Shown here: positions 14,329-28,257 of the stretch, piece after piece
Layout of the letters: every line of letters begins with the position of its first letter
How positions within the stretch are numbered: the first letter of the stretch is position 1
NCBI RefSeq assembly: GCF_028769735.1
Contig: NC_088169.1
Span: 43,305,229 to 43,369,228, forward strand
DNA: 64,000 nucleotides
Direction of reading: 5' to 3'
Origin: Zonotrichia leucophrys gambelii
Lineage: Eukaryota > Chordata > Aves > Passeriformes > Passerellidae
Notes under the pieces: generated by a model
Databases searched by the model: none
What the model was told of the DNA's origin: nothing
Seen by the model: only the letters and a program-made list of their open reading frames with translations
Program-made: the position numbers and the translations under genes

Positions 14329-14419
14329 CATTTCTATGTTTCTGTGTATACTTATGTACACAGAAACATACTTTTACTATAAAGTTACTATACTTTTCTC
14401 CATTTCTATGTTTCTGTGT
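14329..14419. repeat. 14-bp inverted repeat plus a third direct copy
   Basis: TATGTTTCTGTGTA (14335-14348) is matched by its exact reverse complement at 14357-14370 across an 8-bp spacer. CATTTCTATGTTTCTGTGT, which contains most of the left arm, recurs as a direct 19-bp repeat at 14329-14347 and 14401-14419. The three copies within 91 bp suggest a local duplication and template switch. Confidence 0.85.
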
Positions 14420-15679
14420 TACTTTGATAATTATTGGCTCTATACTGAAATACATTGAGAGAAACAGTAAGGATTTCTTTGTATCACTCCTGTGATTGAT
14501 CATATGTGTCAAAACAAGCTCAAATCCTCTCACAGCAAGAATGTCTCCCAGGCCCAATGATTTCAGGAATAAATATAGGGAAAACATAAAGGAGATTAGT
14601 TCTGATTTTACTTTCAAGACTGATTAACAGGGTATCTGTATCCAAATGAACCAATCATGGTTCATTTCTCTCATTTTCTTTCCTTCCCCAACTCAAACAC
14701 CTTACTGACCACACAGTTCCTTCCAGAACTGTTCTGACACTGTTCTCATTTTACTTTCCTCTCTAATTTTATTTTAATTTGCCTTTAGAATAACTATTTT
14801 GGATCAGGACAAATCAATTAATATAATAATGTGCCTTAAGGTATTCAAGTTACCATCTCTAAGTTTTTCTCCCATGTCCCATAAAGGCAAGAACCACAGA
14901 CATACATGTTGTGGTATTCTTACCAAGCAAGCAGATGTAAAGAATTCAAAGAATTTTCACTATATAGAATAACTATTTACTTATGGTCATGCCATACAAG
15001 AAGGTTAACAATTAGAATAAATAATTATCAGGAAAAAATAAAAGGAAGGTCATAGTTTAAACAAAGGTATTGCTGCAGTTTATGAGACCATTTAGTTCAT
15101 ATTTTTGGCTCACAGTCCTCTATCTGCCACCTCTAAAAATACCTTAGGAAGTCCTTTAAAGTATTTTCATTGTGAATGAAATAACTATTCAATTGTTCAT
15201 GCTGTTGTAGTTAACACTGCATCAGCAGTTTTATTGTAGCCCTTGCTTTCACAGGTTCATAACTCTACAGTAAAGATCTTCTTCAGTCTGAAGCTCAGCA
15301 TAGAAAGAGAGAAGCCATAGAAAAAGTAATTCATCTATCAAGAATCAGTGTCAAATTTTGAAAGAAAAGGAATTTAGATAAGTATGGTTGTCTAAAAATG
15401 ATTTTACACTTTGGAAACAAATAATAAACATAAAGATTCAGTGTGTCTTTTTATGGTTGTTCTCATTTTGAATGAAAATAGATTCATCATGGGAGACTGA
15501 TTTTATTTCAAAATTGTCAGAAGTATTTCAAGTTATCTATAGTCTTCTAAGTATGTCCACAACTTTGTGTCAGCAAATCTGCAGTGACTTTTAGTGTTTA
15601 AAAACATGTCCATGTCCAAAGGGTACTTTTCCAAGGTTAACCATTAGAGCTTTAAATCATATCAACCATTAAAAAAAGG

Positions 15680-15680
<1 letters not shown>

Positions 15681-15728
<48 letters not shown>
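15681..15728. repeat. (ATT)n trinucleotide microsatellite
   Basis: An uninterrupted run of 16 TAT/ATT triplets. The perfection of the array suggests that its length may vary between individuals. Confidence 0.97.
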
Positions 15729-15729
<1 letters not shown>

Positions 15730-17843
15730 AAGGGAGAGATACAGATGTAATGCTTTACAGAAGGAATAGTGGTTTTTCAGAATTAATACTATTGCTTTGT
15801 CTTTTTGATCCTCACAGAGCTGCTAAAGCTTCATCCTATATGGCAGAAAAGCTGTACTGTATACCATAACACAGATGAGACCTCAAGATAAACAAAGTAA
15901 ATAATTACCTTAAAAGGAGTTAAATATAGGCTGAAATGCACAGTGAGTCCAAGGAGTGGATGTGGAGTCAGTAGAAGACTTCCATTGTCCAGAATGGAAG
16001 ATAAAGGATCTGATCCTAATTTGTACTCTCCTAAAGTCTCTGTTAAGGGACCTCTTCTGTTGAAAAGAGCACAATTTGCCAAAGCAAAATGCCCAGTAAC
16101 TCTCTGTTGTGAACACTTGCAACAGGGATTTTCTTTCAAAGTGATGCACCTCTGTCCTCCTGTTAATATGAAAGTTCAGTGGGTCTGTGGCTTTTATTTA
16201 AACATTTGCTACCACAGACCTGTGCCTGCTGCAGGACTTCCTATCAATTCCAAGGTGTTTTTCCCACAGCTGCAAGTCCCATATTCTCTATTAGGACACT
16301 GATTTCCATTGGGATGTCATATCACTACCACAGTCATTGTGTTCTCAACGAGATTTACATTGCACTGTCCCCAAAGAAATATGGGGCTTCACAATTAAAA
16401 ACTGGCTTTTTCAGTTTATTTATTTATTGTATAAGAGCAAAGAATATTGCAAGCACCTCACAAATATTGAAAAGGGGGCATTGTTTAGAGCAATTCTTTT
16501 TTTTAAGGCTATTTAATAGGTTTGGATTTGAATTACTGCATTAAACTCACTGTAAAATAATCACCAAAAAGAAAGGTCATGAGACTCACTTTCGCTATGA
16601 ATAAAGCCAAAAAAAAAAAAAGGTTGCAAAATACAAAGTTAAAAAGGACACCAACAGGATAAAAGTCATATTTTTTTAGTGGATGTCATTTCCTTAGCTA
16701 CTAATAGCATTAGATTTATAAGACTGAGAGAGGAAAAGGTAATTTAATTTTCAGCATTTTTGTTGTATATTGTCAAAGGTCATTCTCTTCACAGCACAGT
16801 ATCTACCTGCATCTGATAGTATGTAAATCAATTCACAAACAATTCCAGAAAAAGAAAATAACATTAAAAAATAATCTAATGACACAATTTATAAGGGATA
16901 GGAGAGATGCAGCTTTGTAAAGTATTGAGCCTTGGAGTGATACAAAGCAACCATACTGAGTACAGGGCACATGTCCATAAGGAACCAGCAGGGCTTTGTG
17001 TTTGGTATTAACCAAATAAGGGAAATTGCCAAATTTTTCATCTCAGCAGAGTTTCTGCAGCAAAAGAACTACTCCAGCAAAAGAACTCTTCCATTTTCTC
17101 AGCAGCTGGAGGTCTTCAGACAGTTTAGAAATCCTAGATTAATGATCACTACTTCACCCTAAATTATCTTCTCTGATTACAACAAATGCATTTGGGGCTG
17201 AAAGAAATCTTATTGCTGTCTGACTACTTATCATTATTAGTGTTACAGTTTGTAGATGATAGTAACTAAATGCAAATAAAATAGTTCACTTGCTGTTTAG
17301 TGCTTAAATAGTAACCCTGAAAAGAGCCAACAAAATCTATTATAGCACCCCTCTGATCTGCACTGTGCCTCAGATCATTGTTCAGAAGTGTCAGGGCACT
17401 CTCACGTTTAATATTCCCTTCTCTACTGAAGAGGTACAGCAGTCAATACAAGTAGTAGGAAAGATGACAGCACAACAAAACATTTATGAGAGCTCTTGGC
17501 ATCAGGTGCACTTGGCTACAAAGTGGAAAGAATGAACATAGAGAGACCAATGCTGCTGGAGGGCAGCAACGGCACATAAGCAAGGCACAAGCAAATTAAA
17601 GTGGTTCACAACATCACTGCAAAGCATAGCTGGATCAAGACAGAATGAGAGACACCAGAACAGTACTAACCCTAAAAGAGAATAAGATAATGCACTGCAC
17701 TAAAGAGACAACAAACTAAAAGTCTGGTGCTCCATATTGTTTCTTCAAGTTTCTACAGAGCTCTACTGCTTCTAGGAGTAATGGTATCAGCTATAGGCTG
17801 CTACTGGAAAGAATGGATATTTCAATCCACTTGAAAAGACACT
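15729..17843. other. Intron, no gene recognised
   Basis: Overlapping open frames of about 100-120 codons occur on both strands between 15831 and 16544. Neither translation has motifs I recognise, and frames open on both strands of the same stretch argue for chance. A poly(A) run lies near 16609-16621. No repeat family could be assigned. Confidence 0.45.
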
Positions 17844-18148
17844 TAGAATAATAGAATATCCTGAGCTGGAAAGAACTCAAAAGGGTCATTGAAGTCCAGC
17901 TTCTGGCCCAGAACAGAACAGCCCCAAGAATCACACCACGTGCTTGACAGCATTGTCCAAATGCTTCTTGAGCTCTGTCAGGCTGCTGCTGTGGCCACTG
18001 CCCTGGGGAGCCTGTTCCAGTGCCCAAACACCTTCTGGGTGGAGAACATTTCCTGATATCCAACCTAAACCTCTCCTGACACAACTTCAGGCCATTCCCT
18101 CAGTCCTGCCACTGGTCACCAGAGAGAAGACACTAGTGCCTACATCAG
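17844..18148 (-). mobile_element. CR1 LINE, 3'-terminal fragment
   Basis: The plus strand begins TAGAATAATAGAATATCCTGAG, the reverse complement of the CR1 3' end. It continues with the phrases typical of antisense CR1 (CATTGTCCAAATGCTTCTTGAG, CCTGGGGAGCCTGTTCCAGTGCCC, CAACCTAAACCTCTCCTGA, GTCACCAGAGAGAAGA). These encode the end of the reverse-transcriptase ORF in the minus direction. The element is 5'-truncated, as most CR1 copies are, and is in the sense orientation of GPC5. Divergence is moderate. Confidence 0.93.
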
Positions 18149-20925
18149 CATCTCACTTTAAAACAGAATACTTGAGCAAAGTGCCAAGTCTTCGACTTAG
18201 AAAAATACTTGGTTTATGAAAGAGTGAGTAGTACCCATTAAGAAAGAGACAATGTAGCAAATCTTTGCAAATGCAATAAAAATAAAGCTTCTGTCCAAAA
18301 GATTCATTCTGATTCTAAACAGGGTCCAATTGCTGGTTACAGAGCAAAGGCTAAAGATATCTGACAAAAATTTAATTTATAGGAAGGTTTTTAGTCTCCT
18401 GATCTCATAGCATTGCCTGACATTTTGCTCTTAAATAGGTATTTTAATAGGAAAGAAATTTTAAAAACGAAAAATTACATATTGCTGCTTTGCAAAACTT
18501 AATGCAAACATTTTTGGGACACTAAATTCATCATGTCTGTGTAAGTAGAAAAAGGATTTCACCAGAGGCTAAGGTTAGAATTCAACAAATACTTAGTTAA
18601 AAAATACATGACAGTAAATTAAATACTGTGGAAAAATAAACACATTTTAGGACTTTATTTCTTTCATAGTTAATTAATTCATATTATTTACAGAAGACGT
18701 GTTTCTTTCCATAGCCTCTATTGAGCATCCTGACTCTTAAGATGAGACAGCTGTTTTCTTTGAGGAACTGTTTTAGACAGTTAAAAGTCTGCAGATAATT
18801 GACTGGTCAAATCTGTAGGAGTCCCTTAGAGACTGTAAAACATTCTTCTACATTTGTAATATTAATACCTAATTTATCCTTGAAAAGCAGCAGAAACCAT
18901 TTCCTGCTTAAGTTAGAAACCTCTTTTGTATTTAATTATGTGAGTACTTTAAGTTCTGAGCAAGGAGTGGCATTGTTCAGGATAATCAAATGGAACATAG
19001 GGGATTAGATTCATTTGGTTCTGGTAATAATTGTTCTTACTGGAACAGACAGAAAACATACATGTTTATACTGCGAGACTAGAAATGAAAAATTATACCA
19101 AAAGTATGAAGAAAATTACATGGAGCCATTATTATACAACATTAAACAGTCTTGAGATATTAATAATTTTCCATCTGTTTACTTATGTTTTTAGAATTTT
19201 CCTCATGAATGTACTTGAGATTTAGCTCTCCAGTGTTGCTAAGAAAATATACATAAACACTGAGTTCTCAAAGGACTTCTAAGATGTTACTAATGAAAAC
19301 TTGGCCAATATCCCCACTATCAGAGTTTTATAAAGTAAATACAAACATAGTTATTTTTTAAAAAAGGAAGACTGAAATCTTATATGCATAAGTATGTAAT
19401 GCGCAGCATGCAAGTTATTATAGTCAATATTTTTTAAATATGCAAATTTCCTTTGGAAAAGCATAGGTTGTTATTATCTGTCATTACTGAACCAGTAGAC
19501 TGCTTTAGAAGAAGTTAGCTTCCACCAGCATCAACTTCTTTGACAAAAAAACTGTGCCAAACCAACCAAAAACAATAAGCAAAAAGCAGTCATATGTTCT
19601 CTTACGTATTGCTAGCCTCATCACATATTTGGAAGTTCAAATCTCCCAATTCTTTTTTAAAAATGCATTTCTATTTGTTTTTCAGTTGAACTCAGCCCTT
19701 TTGCAAGTTAAGGTTTTCTAAATGCCTTTGGTTCATCAGAAATTCAAATATATTATTTCCAGTGTATTCTATTTTTTTACTATACAGTATTTAATAATTC
19801 ACATAGAAGTTTTAAGAAAGAAATTTGATTCCTTTTTTGAAAATTAAATAATATGTGGGCACATAATTATTTCTGAGGATGTAGTCTATAAGAATCCTAG
19901 TTTCCATTAAGAAAACCAAAGATTTGGGCATTTAGAAATCAAGATGACTTTGTCTAAAATGCTGAAGATATTTTTTGAAAACCAGGTTTATACATGTAGC
20001 CAGATTTTAACAGAAATATATTTAGACATCCTTCAATTTTCTGAGTGATCTAGAGTCTCTCTCTTGTCATCATAAAAAATATAGCTATCTATGGGGGAAA
20101 ATTAATCCAGGTTTTATTAATGCCATAGTTTTTGATCAAGAAAACTTTATTTGTAATTATCCAATTTTCCTGATAGAATATAAAGTGAATCTAGAATACT
20201 CTAGATTTAGGAAATAACCTTTAAATTGAGACAAATCCCATTTTATATCACTTATATTCATTGTTTGAATGAGAAAAGAATTTTTAAAAAATCTGTATTT
20301 CTCCCATATTTTGTTTTATACTTGAACTGAAAGTTAGTTATACATAAGCTGGCTAATAATAAAATTTGGACTCTGCATCTCACTTATATATCTGAGAAAA
20401 GGATTAATAAAAATGCTGATGGGTGTAAAAAAATCAATTTTGTTTGAACATGAAAACGTAGGACCCATTTATAGTATGATGCCTTGCAATTTTGGACATT
20501 ATTTTTAGAACACAGGGAAAAGATCTTTCTCTATATTTTAGGAATTCATGAGGGCGTAATAGCTTACAGTGGCTACACAGAGTTAAATTCTAGAGTGATA
20601 TAACACATGGCTTATTTATTTAGTAAGCTAAATAAAAACTGCAAGAAAATTATCTTTTCCCTATAGCCAAATAGACTAACATTCGGTATGATCTTAAGTC
20701 ACTCTTTAATAAGAACTCATAGTTCATTATTAAAACAAATTTTAAAAAGCAATAATATGTTGTGGCCATGTAAAACATGTCAGAATTTTTCTTGTGGGAC
20801 AAATCACATTCAAGTTACATTGAAGAATAAAAAAAATAATAAAGGAAATGTCATTGGAATGGGTTTTAGATATTCTGTGGCATTTACAACTGGTGTGTAC
20901 AGGTGTAATTATCTGACAGGGTACA
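18149..20925. other. Intron, nothing recognised
   Basis: AT-rich intron with no assignable repeat or exon. Confidence 0.5.
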
Positions 20926-21030
20926 TGTGGTGGGCTGACCTCAGTAGCAGCCAAACCCCTCCCAAGACTCTCACTCACTCTCCCACAGGACAGAGAGGAA
21001 ATTGAAGGAAAGCAAGGAGGCTCAGGGTTC
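20926..21030 (-). mobile_element. ERV LTR, family C, truncated end fragment
   Basis: TGTGGTGGGCTGACCTCAGT followed by CAGCCAAACCCCTCC and CTCACTCACTCTCCCACAGGACAGAGAGG matches the same terminal part as the fuller copy starting at 24990. Similarity fades after about 21030, so only the 3' end of the LTR (in its own minus orientation) is present. Family identity is from pattern memory and comparison within the window. Confidence 0.65.
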
Positions 21031-24000
21031 AAGGCAATTACAATATATCAAACTTGTTTCTTTAAAGATGTCTTTACAAGTCTGTATGACTATCTAGTCA
21101 GAAAACTGAGGTTTTCTCATTTCAACTTCTAGGCAACCCACTCATCAGCAGAAATGACAGCAATTAAAAACTGGGAAAGCACCACCAAGACTATTAAACC
21201 ACAGTGACAAATACTGAACTACTCAAGAGTCAGAAAACTGTTCTAGGAAGGACTTTTTTTATTTAATTCAGAAATATTTCTTTCACATGAAATGTAGATT
21301 CTCAAATATATTTACATTATTTTGGTTTCTTTGCAAGTTAATAGCACTTAAAACCCTGTGTAAATATAATAAAAAATGTAACCAGGTTGTTGAAAGACAA
21401 GGATTTAGAAAAGAATCCTGACAGAGATTAACCAGCAAATAGAAAATTCTCTGTAATAGAATCTGAGACAATTATAGCACCAATGATTGAATAACCCATT
21501 CATTTTCCCTTTTAAAGGATCAAAAGAAAGAAAGAAAAGAATTTTACAAGCTGAAAATTTTTAGATATTAAATGTAGCACATTAAATTAAGATCTTCCCG
21601 CTCAGCCTGCAAAATGCTTTATAGCAAATGCTCCATCTCATTCATATTTAAATTATATGAGTTCATAGGAACCTTAGAAAAAGTCAGAATTAATTTAGTC
21701 TTTTTAATGTTTGCAAAATGCAGGTCTATCAAGGTCCTCAAGTCTACTAAATTTTCATATCAGCATGGATCCAAGTGACAAGAAAACTATCTACAGGAAA
21801 CTTTGCAACTGAAAATACAACATTCCCTCACTGACTTCAAGTTGACGTATATTTCTGAGTATGCTATTACACAGTTTTCCTTTTGGATTAGCACCTGTAG
21901 CTAATAGACATTATGCTAAACTCATGGCAAAATGGAAACAAATACAAAAAAATACCATTTCCTAAATAAACTTACATAATTTTTATCTTAATCTGTCTTT
22001 AGATTTTAAAATAAATCATTGAGTTATTATCTCTTGAACAAAAAGAAAAGTATTGTTTGTCATACTGAATTTCTATAATGTAATTCCCAGCACCTTAAAA
22101 CAGAAGAAAAAAACTACTAATAAAAGAAAAAAAAATCTCCCATTTATGGCTTTTTGTTTCTGAAAGACAAAGCCAAAATATATTTAAATTTATATTTATT
22201 TGTAGATTTTAATGCATTTATTTGTATCTTTTATAACAAGATAATTTAATGATTATTTAATTTTTTATTTTTATTCTGATGCAGTTCTTGTGTTCAATTA
22301 AAAATTGCGAAAATTAATAAAGATTAAATATGTACTACTCCTCAAGTATTGTATAATAGGTCTATAAAGTTTGGTTACAATTTTGAAAATTAAAGTTGTT
22401 TCTTTTCAAATAATACATTTCATATCCATATAAATATAAATACATCCTTTCAGAATATCCACGCTAATATGGATAAATGTTTCATTCTAAAAAATTGATT
22501 TTCATACTTCTTGATACATGTTCTTAACATATGTGCTTTTCTCTCTCAAATTTGATACTTTAGAGAGAAGCATATTAGTGGCACTGAGTTAGTTACACTT
22601 AGTGGCACTGTTACACTGATATTTAATTCAGGAGTTCAAAAACTTCATTTGTTTGAAGATTTCCTCTGGGATATGTATGGGTTAAAAAAGTTCTGTAAGG
22701 ATAGGGCTGTGTTGGAATAAATAAAAACTCAGTTACTTACATTTTGGAGATTTCTGTTTCTCTCAAACTTATCTGTCTGATACTCTTTAGTTTGGTGATG
22801 GACAAGATGATTTTACCATGAAAAATATATGCATTCAATCAGACAATTTTTAAATATTCAAGGTATTAATCATAAATTCTGGTATAGGGAAAAAGGCTTA
22901 TTTACACTCAATATTTATTACCACATACATTTTGTGGAGAGTCTTCCTATATTTTCATGATACAGCATATAGGCAGGTACAACAATGCTCTATGTTAACT
23001 TTTCAGAAATTACAGAAGTAAAATACGGTTACTGAAGTTCACCATATGTGCCTTTAAGATTTTTAAAAATAGATAACATTTATCTAATCACATTTGAAGA
23101 CAAGGTGGTTTTTAGCAGTGATTCTATTCCTCTAGATGTTAGTTTTGATTAATTACTAAAGGCTTACTTCCTTCCTATGATTCTCCAAACAGACACACTT
23201 TAGCAAAATAAAAATGTCAGAATGCCAAAAGCACAACAGTCACCACAAATCCAAGATAAACCAAATGGGAACAGATTCAGAATAAGTCTTTCAATTTGGC
23301 TTAAGAATAAGGGCTATTTTTTTAAGAGTAATATAATTTTTTAAGAGTAATCTGGAATCTACAGAAAAGGAAGATACAGGAGTAAAAACTTGGAAAACAG
23401 ACAGCTATTCATTAAGGATAAGGCAAAGAAAACAGACGATGGAAAATTTTGAAGCATTTGGTGATTTATAGAAGTTTAAAGTAGGAAATATGATTTAATA
23501 CTAATGGAGTACAGGGTTTCCACTGTTTTACTGTAATTGAAATAAACCAAAGGAGTAACAAAGAAATAAGTACATTATTTAATTTCTATTTTGGATGTAT
23601 TAATGAGTACATGCAAATTAGTCTCTGAAGAACCAATATCGATACTGGAATTACAGGTGGGATGGTGAGATCCATAAAGTGATTTACTAGGAGAAAAAGC
23701 CTGTATTCTGACTGGAATGTTTTTCACAACATTGAAGTACTTGTACAAGTGAGTTGTTGCACATTCTGTGTTACATAAATGGACAGCAAAAGCCCAAACA
23801 AATAAAACAGCAAATAAAACAGGAAAGGCTTAAAGGCCAGAAAATGAAAAGTTATTGTTTTCTCTAGAAAAAGCAAGTATTCCTCCTAAAAGGTCAGAGT
23901 TTCACTTCCTTGGAACCATTCCTTATTGGTAGTAGATCCACCTGGAAGATTTCTTCTTAACTTATAAAAGATGATATGCCAGAGGAAAGATGTTTCTGAA

Positions 24001-24989
24001 ATTAGTCTAAGTTCAAAACAGTTTATACTGTCTTGTACCTGGGAAGGACTTACAGCCTACTCTAAAAAAATACCTGCTAAGACTCAGATGTAAAGTGATA
24101 ATATGTCAAGCTCCAAACTCAATTATGGCTTATAAATGTCACTAAAAGAAAAGATGTATGCTGATTTAGTTTAAAAAAAATCCACCGCTTAGCAATTTGA
24201 CATCTTCTGTTTCTACATTTTCCTTTGTAAACATTTTATTTCAATTATTCACCAAGGAAAGATCAGCTCTTAATTTTGTAGGGAATGAATGTTAACACTT
24301 TGGAAGGGAAGATCTGAAAATCTCTATAGATCTTATCAGAAAAGATAAAAGTAAATGTAAAATACATTATTCAAGACTGTGTCTTTAATGATGTATGTTG
24401 GACAAAGTCATACCACACTGCATTTGAGGGATTTGGTTGCATTTGTTCTTAGATAGGAAACTCACTGGCAGGAACAGTCATTTCCCTGAAATAACTTAGT
24501 GTGGCCATAGTACTTCCTCATATCCATTTTTCCTATTCTCATTTCCAATGACTTCATGTGAATGTAGCTTTTTCTCTAACCACTTTTCTGCTATGCAGGA
24601 GTTCAAAGTATATCGGTATCTTTTCTTTTGATGTTAAACTGTTAAAATGAACTTTACAGAGTAATGTGAAGAGGTAATGGATAGCAAGCTTAGTATCCCT
24701 CAAACTTTTTTTATTTTAAGCCCTGCACACATACATTGTGGATAAATATAATTTTCTTTTCAACCGAGAAAACTTCACTAAGCGCAATACCATTGAAAAG
24801 TTCTCTGTAATGATAACACAGAGAAAAGTTACAAACCTTGCATTCATTTCTATCACTCTTCAAGATTTCAAATTTAAAAAAAAAATAAAATAAAAATTTG
24901 CATATATATACACAGTAAAGAGCTGTGGAAAATAACCTAAGATCCAAATATTCACTTAGAGAGTAAATAGACAAATTTTTTTGCAGATG
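21031..24989. other. Intron, nothing recognised
   Basis: AT-rich sequence. Minor local repeats only: TTTTTTAAGAGTAAT occurs twice near 23317-23351, and TTAGTGGCACTG twice near 22575-22610. Confidence 0.5.
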
Positions 24990-25543
24990 TGTGGTCTAAC
25001 CCTGGCCAGCACACACAGCCCCACTCAGATCCTAGCTCACCCCTCCCCAGTGGGAGAACAGAGTGATTAGAAGGGTAAAAGTGAGAAAACTTGTGGATTA
25101 ATATAAAGACAGTTTAATAGAAAGAGTGAAAGCCATGCACAATGCAAAGCAAAACAAGGAACTCTTTCATCACTTCCCATGGGCAGGCAGGTGTTCAGCC
25201 ATCTCCAGGAAAGCAGGATTCCAATTTCATGCAGCAGTGTGAGGACAAACACCATCACTTTGAAAGTCCCTCCACCTCCTGCTTCTTTCCCCCTCCACAG
25301 CTTTCATTGCTCAGCATGGCACCAGAAGGGTGTGGGATATTTGGTCACCTGGTCACAGCTGCTCCAGCTGTGGCTCCTCAGCCCCCAGGGAGGTTGGACA
25401 CTGTGAAAAGCAGGAACGGCCTTGACACTTGATAGCTAATACATTGCTGTGTTATTAATCTAGGTTTGGTCACAAATCCAAAACACAGCACCTTATAAAG
25501 GACTATGAAGAAAATTGATTCTATCCCAGTCCAAAACAGCACA
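24990..25543 (-). mobile_element. ERV LTR, family C (solo, minus orientation)
   Basis: On the minus strand the element starts TGTGCTGTTTTGGACTGGGA, continues with an ATAGAATCAATTTTCTTCATAG segment and ends near the complement of TGTGGTCTAACCC. These are hallmarks of a widespread avian ERV LTR. The plus strand also shows characteristic phrases such as GGCAGGCAGGTGTTCAGCC and AAAGTGAGAAAACTTGTGG. Length is about 554 bp with no internal viral genes, consistent with a solo LTR. CAGA occurs immediately outside both ends (24984-24987, 25545-25548), possibly a remnant of target duplication. It is in the sense orientation of GPC5. Confidence 0.82.
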
Positions 25544-28257
25544 ACAGATAACTTGTTTAATTCTGTGCAGGGGAGAGCTGTTAGAAGAAAATATGCAGTT
25601 CTAGCCTGGCCCCTCAGTAGCATCAGTCTTACTGACATCCTTAGCCAAGCTGGATAAAGGGCATCAGAAGCACAGCTTTTCACACTTCAGATGTGAGACA
25701 CAATTCTTTGACCTTGGTTAGCAGAGAATTAAAAATTCTGGTGTACACACATAGTTTATCCATGGGGAGAGAAAGGAAAAACAAACATGATCTGACAGAC
25801 TATGCCATGTTACTTAAGATTATTGTTGGCCCTCTGATGACAACCATGATACAGGAACCTGAGTAGAAGCTGAAAGCACAATAAGCTTTCCTTTCAATCA
25901 GCTAGTAAAAGAGAATTATCTATTATTGATTTTTTTCATCATTTTTCTCTTATGTAATTACATCAGACAACAGATGGCCTTAGTTGTTTCACATAATTTT
26001 AAAATACAGAAAAGGCCACTCTTGTTTTCAGTCTTTGACTGCCTTCTCTTAAAAAATACATTCCTGTTCAGTGTGGATCTAATTAATGTAAAAAAGGCAT
26101 TGTCTTACTTTTATTATAAGGCATCATGCTGTGTGTTTAACTAAGCTGTACAAAGCAAAAAGAATGTACCTTGTTAGCCAATGTATGCTATTGCATATAA
26201 GCTGCAAAACCGCTACTATAAATAGGACATTATTTCAAGGTAAAGAACAAAATAATTCCAATACAGTTGATTCAATTAAATCTTTAGTAGCTTATTGATT
26301 TTTCTTTTTTTTTACTGGTCTTCATAATTAAAGAATAAGAGTCTGGTAGTTGAAATTCATTTTGTGGAGGAATCAATATTTGATATTAAATGTGTTAAAA
26401 AAGTAATTTGATTGCTTTTTGCAAGGGAAAGGGTACTCAGACCAAACAAGCCAACAATTTTCATTCTACATATTGTATGGCTCACCTAAATACTCTGCAT
26501 AAAAGAGAAATAGAAGATCTGATTGTTTTTACAAACCAGTCTCCAACCTCTGAATACTTTTTCATTCTTCATTGCCTCAGAAAAGTATGAAAACAGGAGC
26601 AGAAATCCATTAGCTCTTTCTTCAGTTCTTAACCTAACTGGCAGAAAACTAGTTTTTTTATTTATACAGGCTAAGAGGAGCAACAGAGCAGATATCTGTG
26701 CTCTATATTCACTGAATTGAACAATATGATCAATATAACAGCTTTTTAGATCAATATTTACTGAAGCTGGAGATGGCTTAGGCATGGGGGCTCTTGCCCA
26801 CATATGAATGCATGGCAATACCACAGTATGTCATACCCCCTTCCTCCTTTCTTGTCCTTGCCTTTACTGATTGTAAAGGTAAGCTTGAGAATAGGAATAG
26901 ATAAAGTAAGGGCCATGACCAGGGCTGTATTTCTCTCTGCTCCCAAAGTCTTTGAAAGGATAAAGCCAGATGAAGTTATGTCAGCTGTCTCAAATGATCA
27001 GTTTCTGGATATTTGCTGCCCTTGTAAAAGGCAGAGCTTCATGAGTCATGGGGTCACAGGAAGATGGCCTTTAATATATTTTTAGCATTGCTTATTGTTG
27101 TGAAAGAAATTTGAAAATTTTAAATTATTATGACAATAAAAGTAGAATAAAAGGAAACAAAATGCATTAAAATACTCAAGAGGAAATACAAACCTATTTA
27201 AAATCCAATTTTTAAGGTGTCAATTTTTGCAATGTATATTCAGTGAAACCTTGTTAAAGCAGCTTGAGGGATTACATGACGGCACAGAGATTATGCCCAG
27301 TCCAAAGGAGAGTTGGTAGTGGGCTTCAGATACATGGGTGAAATGGAAATTTTCTGTGCCAGGAACAGCCGGAGAAGATAGGAAAGCAAGCAATAAGGTG
27401 AGGAAAATACCGCTTATATACTTCAGAAAAAAGAACCAAAGGAAAGAGCAACTTCAAGACACATGTTCTGAATTATGGACAAAACAAACAAAACTGCTAT
27501 TTGCTTCTTACTGTATGCAGGAAAATAATGAGATGTACTTCCATAAATTAAAAACAAAAGAGATTTTGTCAGTGTCAGTTCCTATTTCTTGTTAAAGTGT
27601 ACACAAACCTGAAGAAAGACTCACTAAATACTTAGATCAGAGAAGAAATGAATTGCAGATAATATAAGGAAAATTAACATGTTAATCACTGAAAATTTCC
27701 TGTGATCAAAGATTCATAATTCATGCAAGAAGGGATAATTAGAAAAAATATTTTTCTTTAATCTTTTAATATGAGAACAGCCATTCTCAAGATTGACTAT
27801 TACATAACCTAATTAGTAGTATGCTAAATATAATATTCATTCAAATAATTGATATTTACAATTTTAAATATTGACTTAATTACTGGATTAAAAAACTATA
27901 TACTGTCTAAGAATACATTTACAGGATTTCTTTCAATGCAAAAAAAAAATCTAAAGGAAGAGGCATTCTTGGTAAATATTGAATTTTTTAAAACAAACAG
28001 CCAAAAAAAAAAAAAAGAGAAAGATCATAGCCTGAAAAAGCAACATCCTTCAACACATGATGCCATGAGATATTGCCTCACACAACCTTCATAAAATATG
28101 CTATATGACCATACTTCAGTCCTGTATGTAAGCTACTAGTTCAGCTTATTACCAAAATCAGCTCCCAAACACACTACAAAATTTAACTAAAAGTACATTC
28201 ATGTTCTCTTACTTTCTGTTTTGTATTTCCGTTATATTTTAATAAAATATTAGTATA
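25544..28257. other. Intron, no gene recognised
   Basis: AT-rich intron with short poly(A) tracts (for example near 27940 and 28004). Several open frames of 60-110 codons near 26500-27085 lie on both strands of the same DNA and lack recognisable domains. Confidence 0.5.

Noticed and set aside
15831..16544. Overlapping frames of 102-121 codons on both strands as a possible gene
   Set aside because: Both strands are open over the same DNA, translations show no domain, and no convincing promoter or splice sites were seen.
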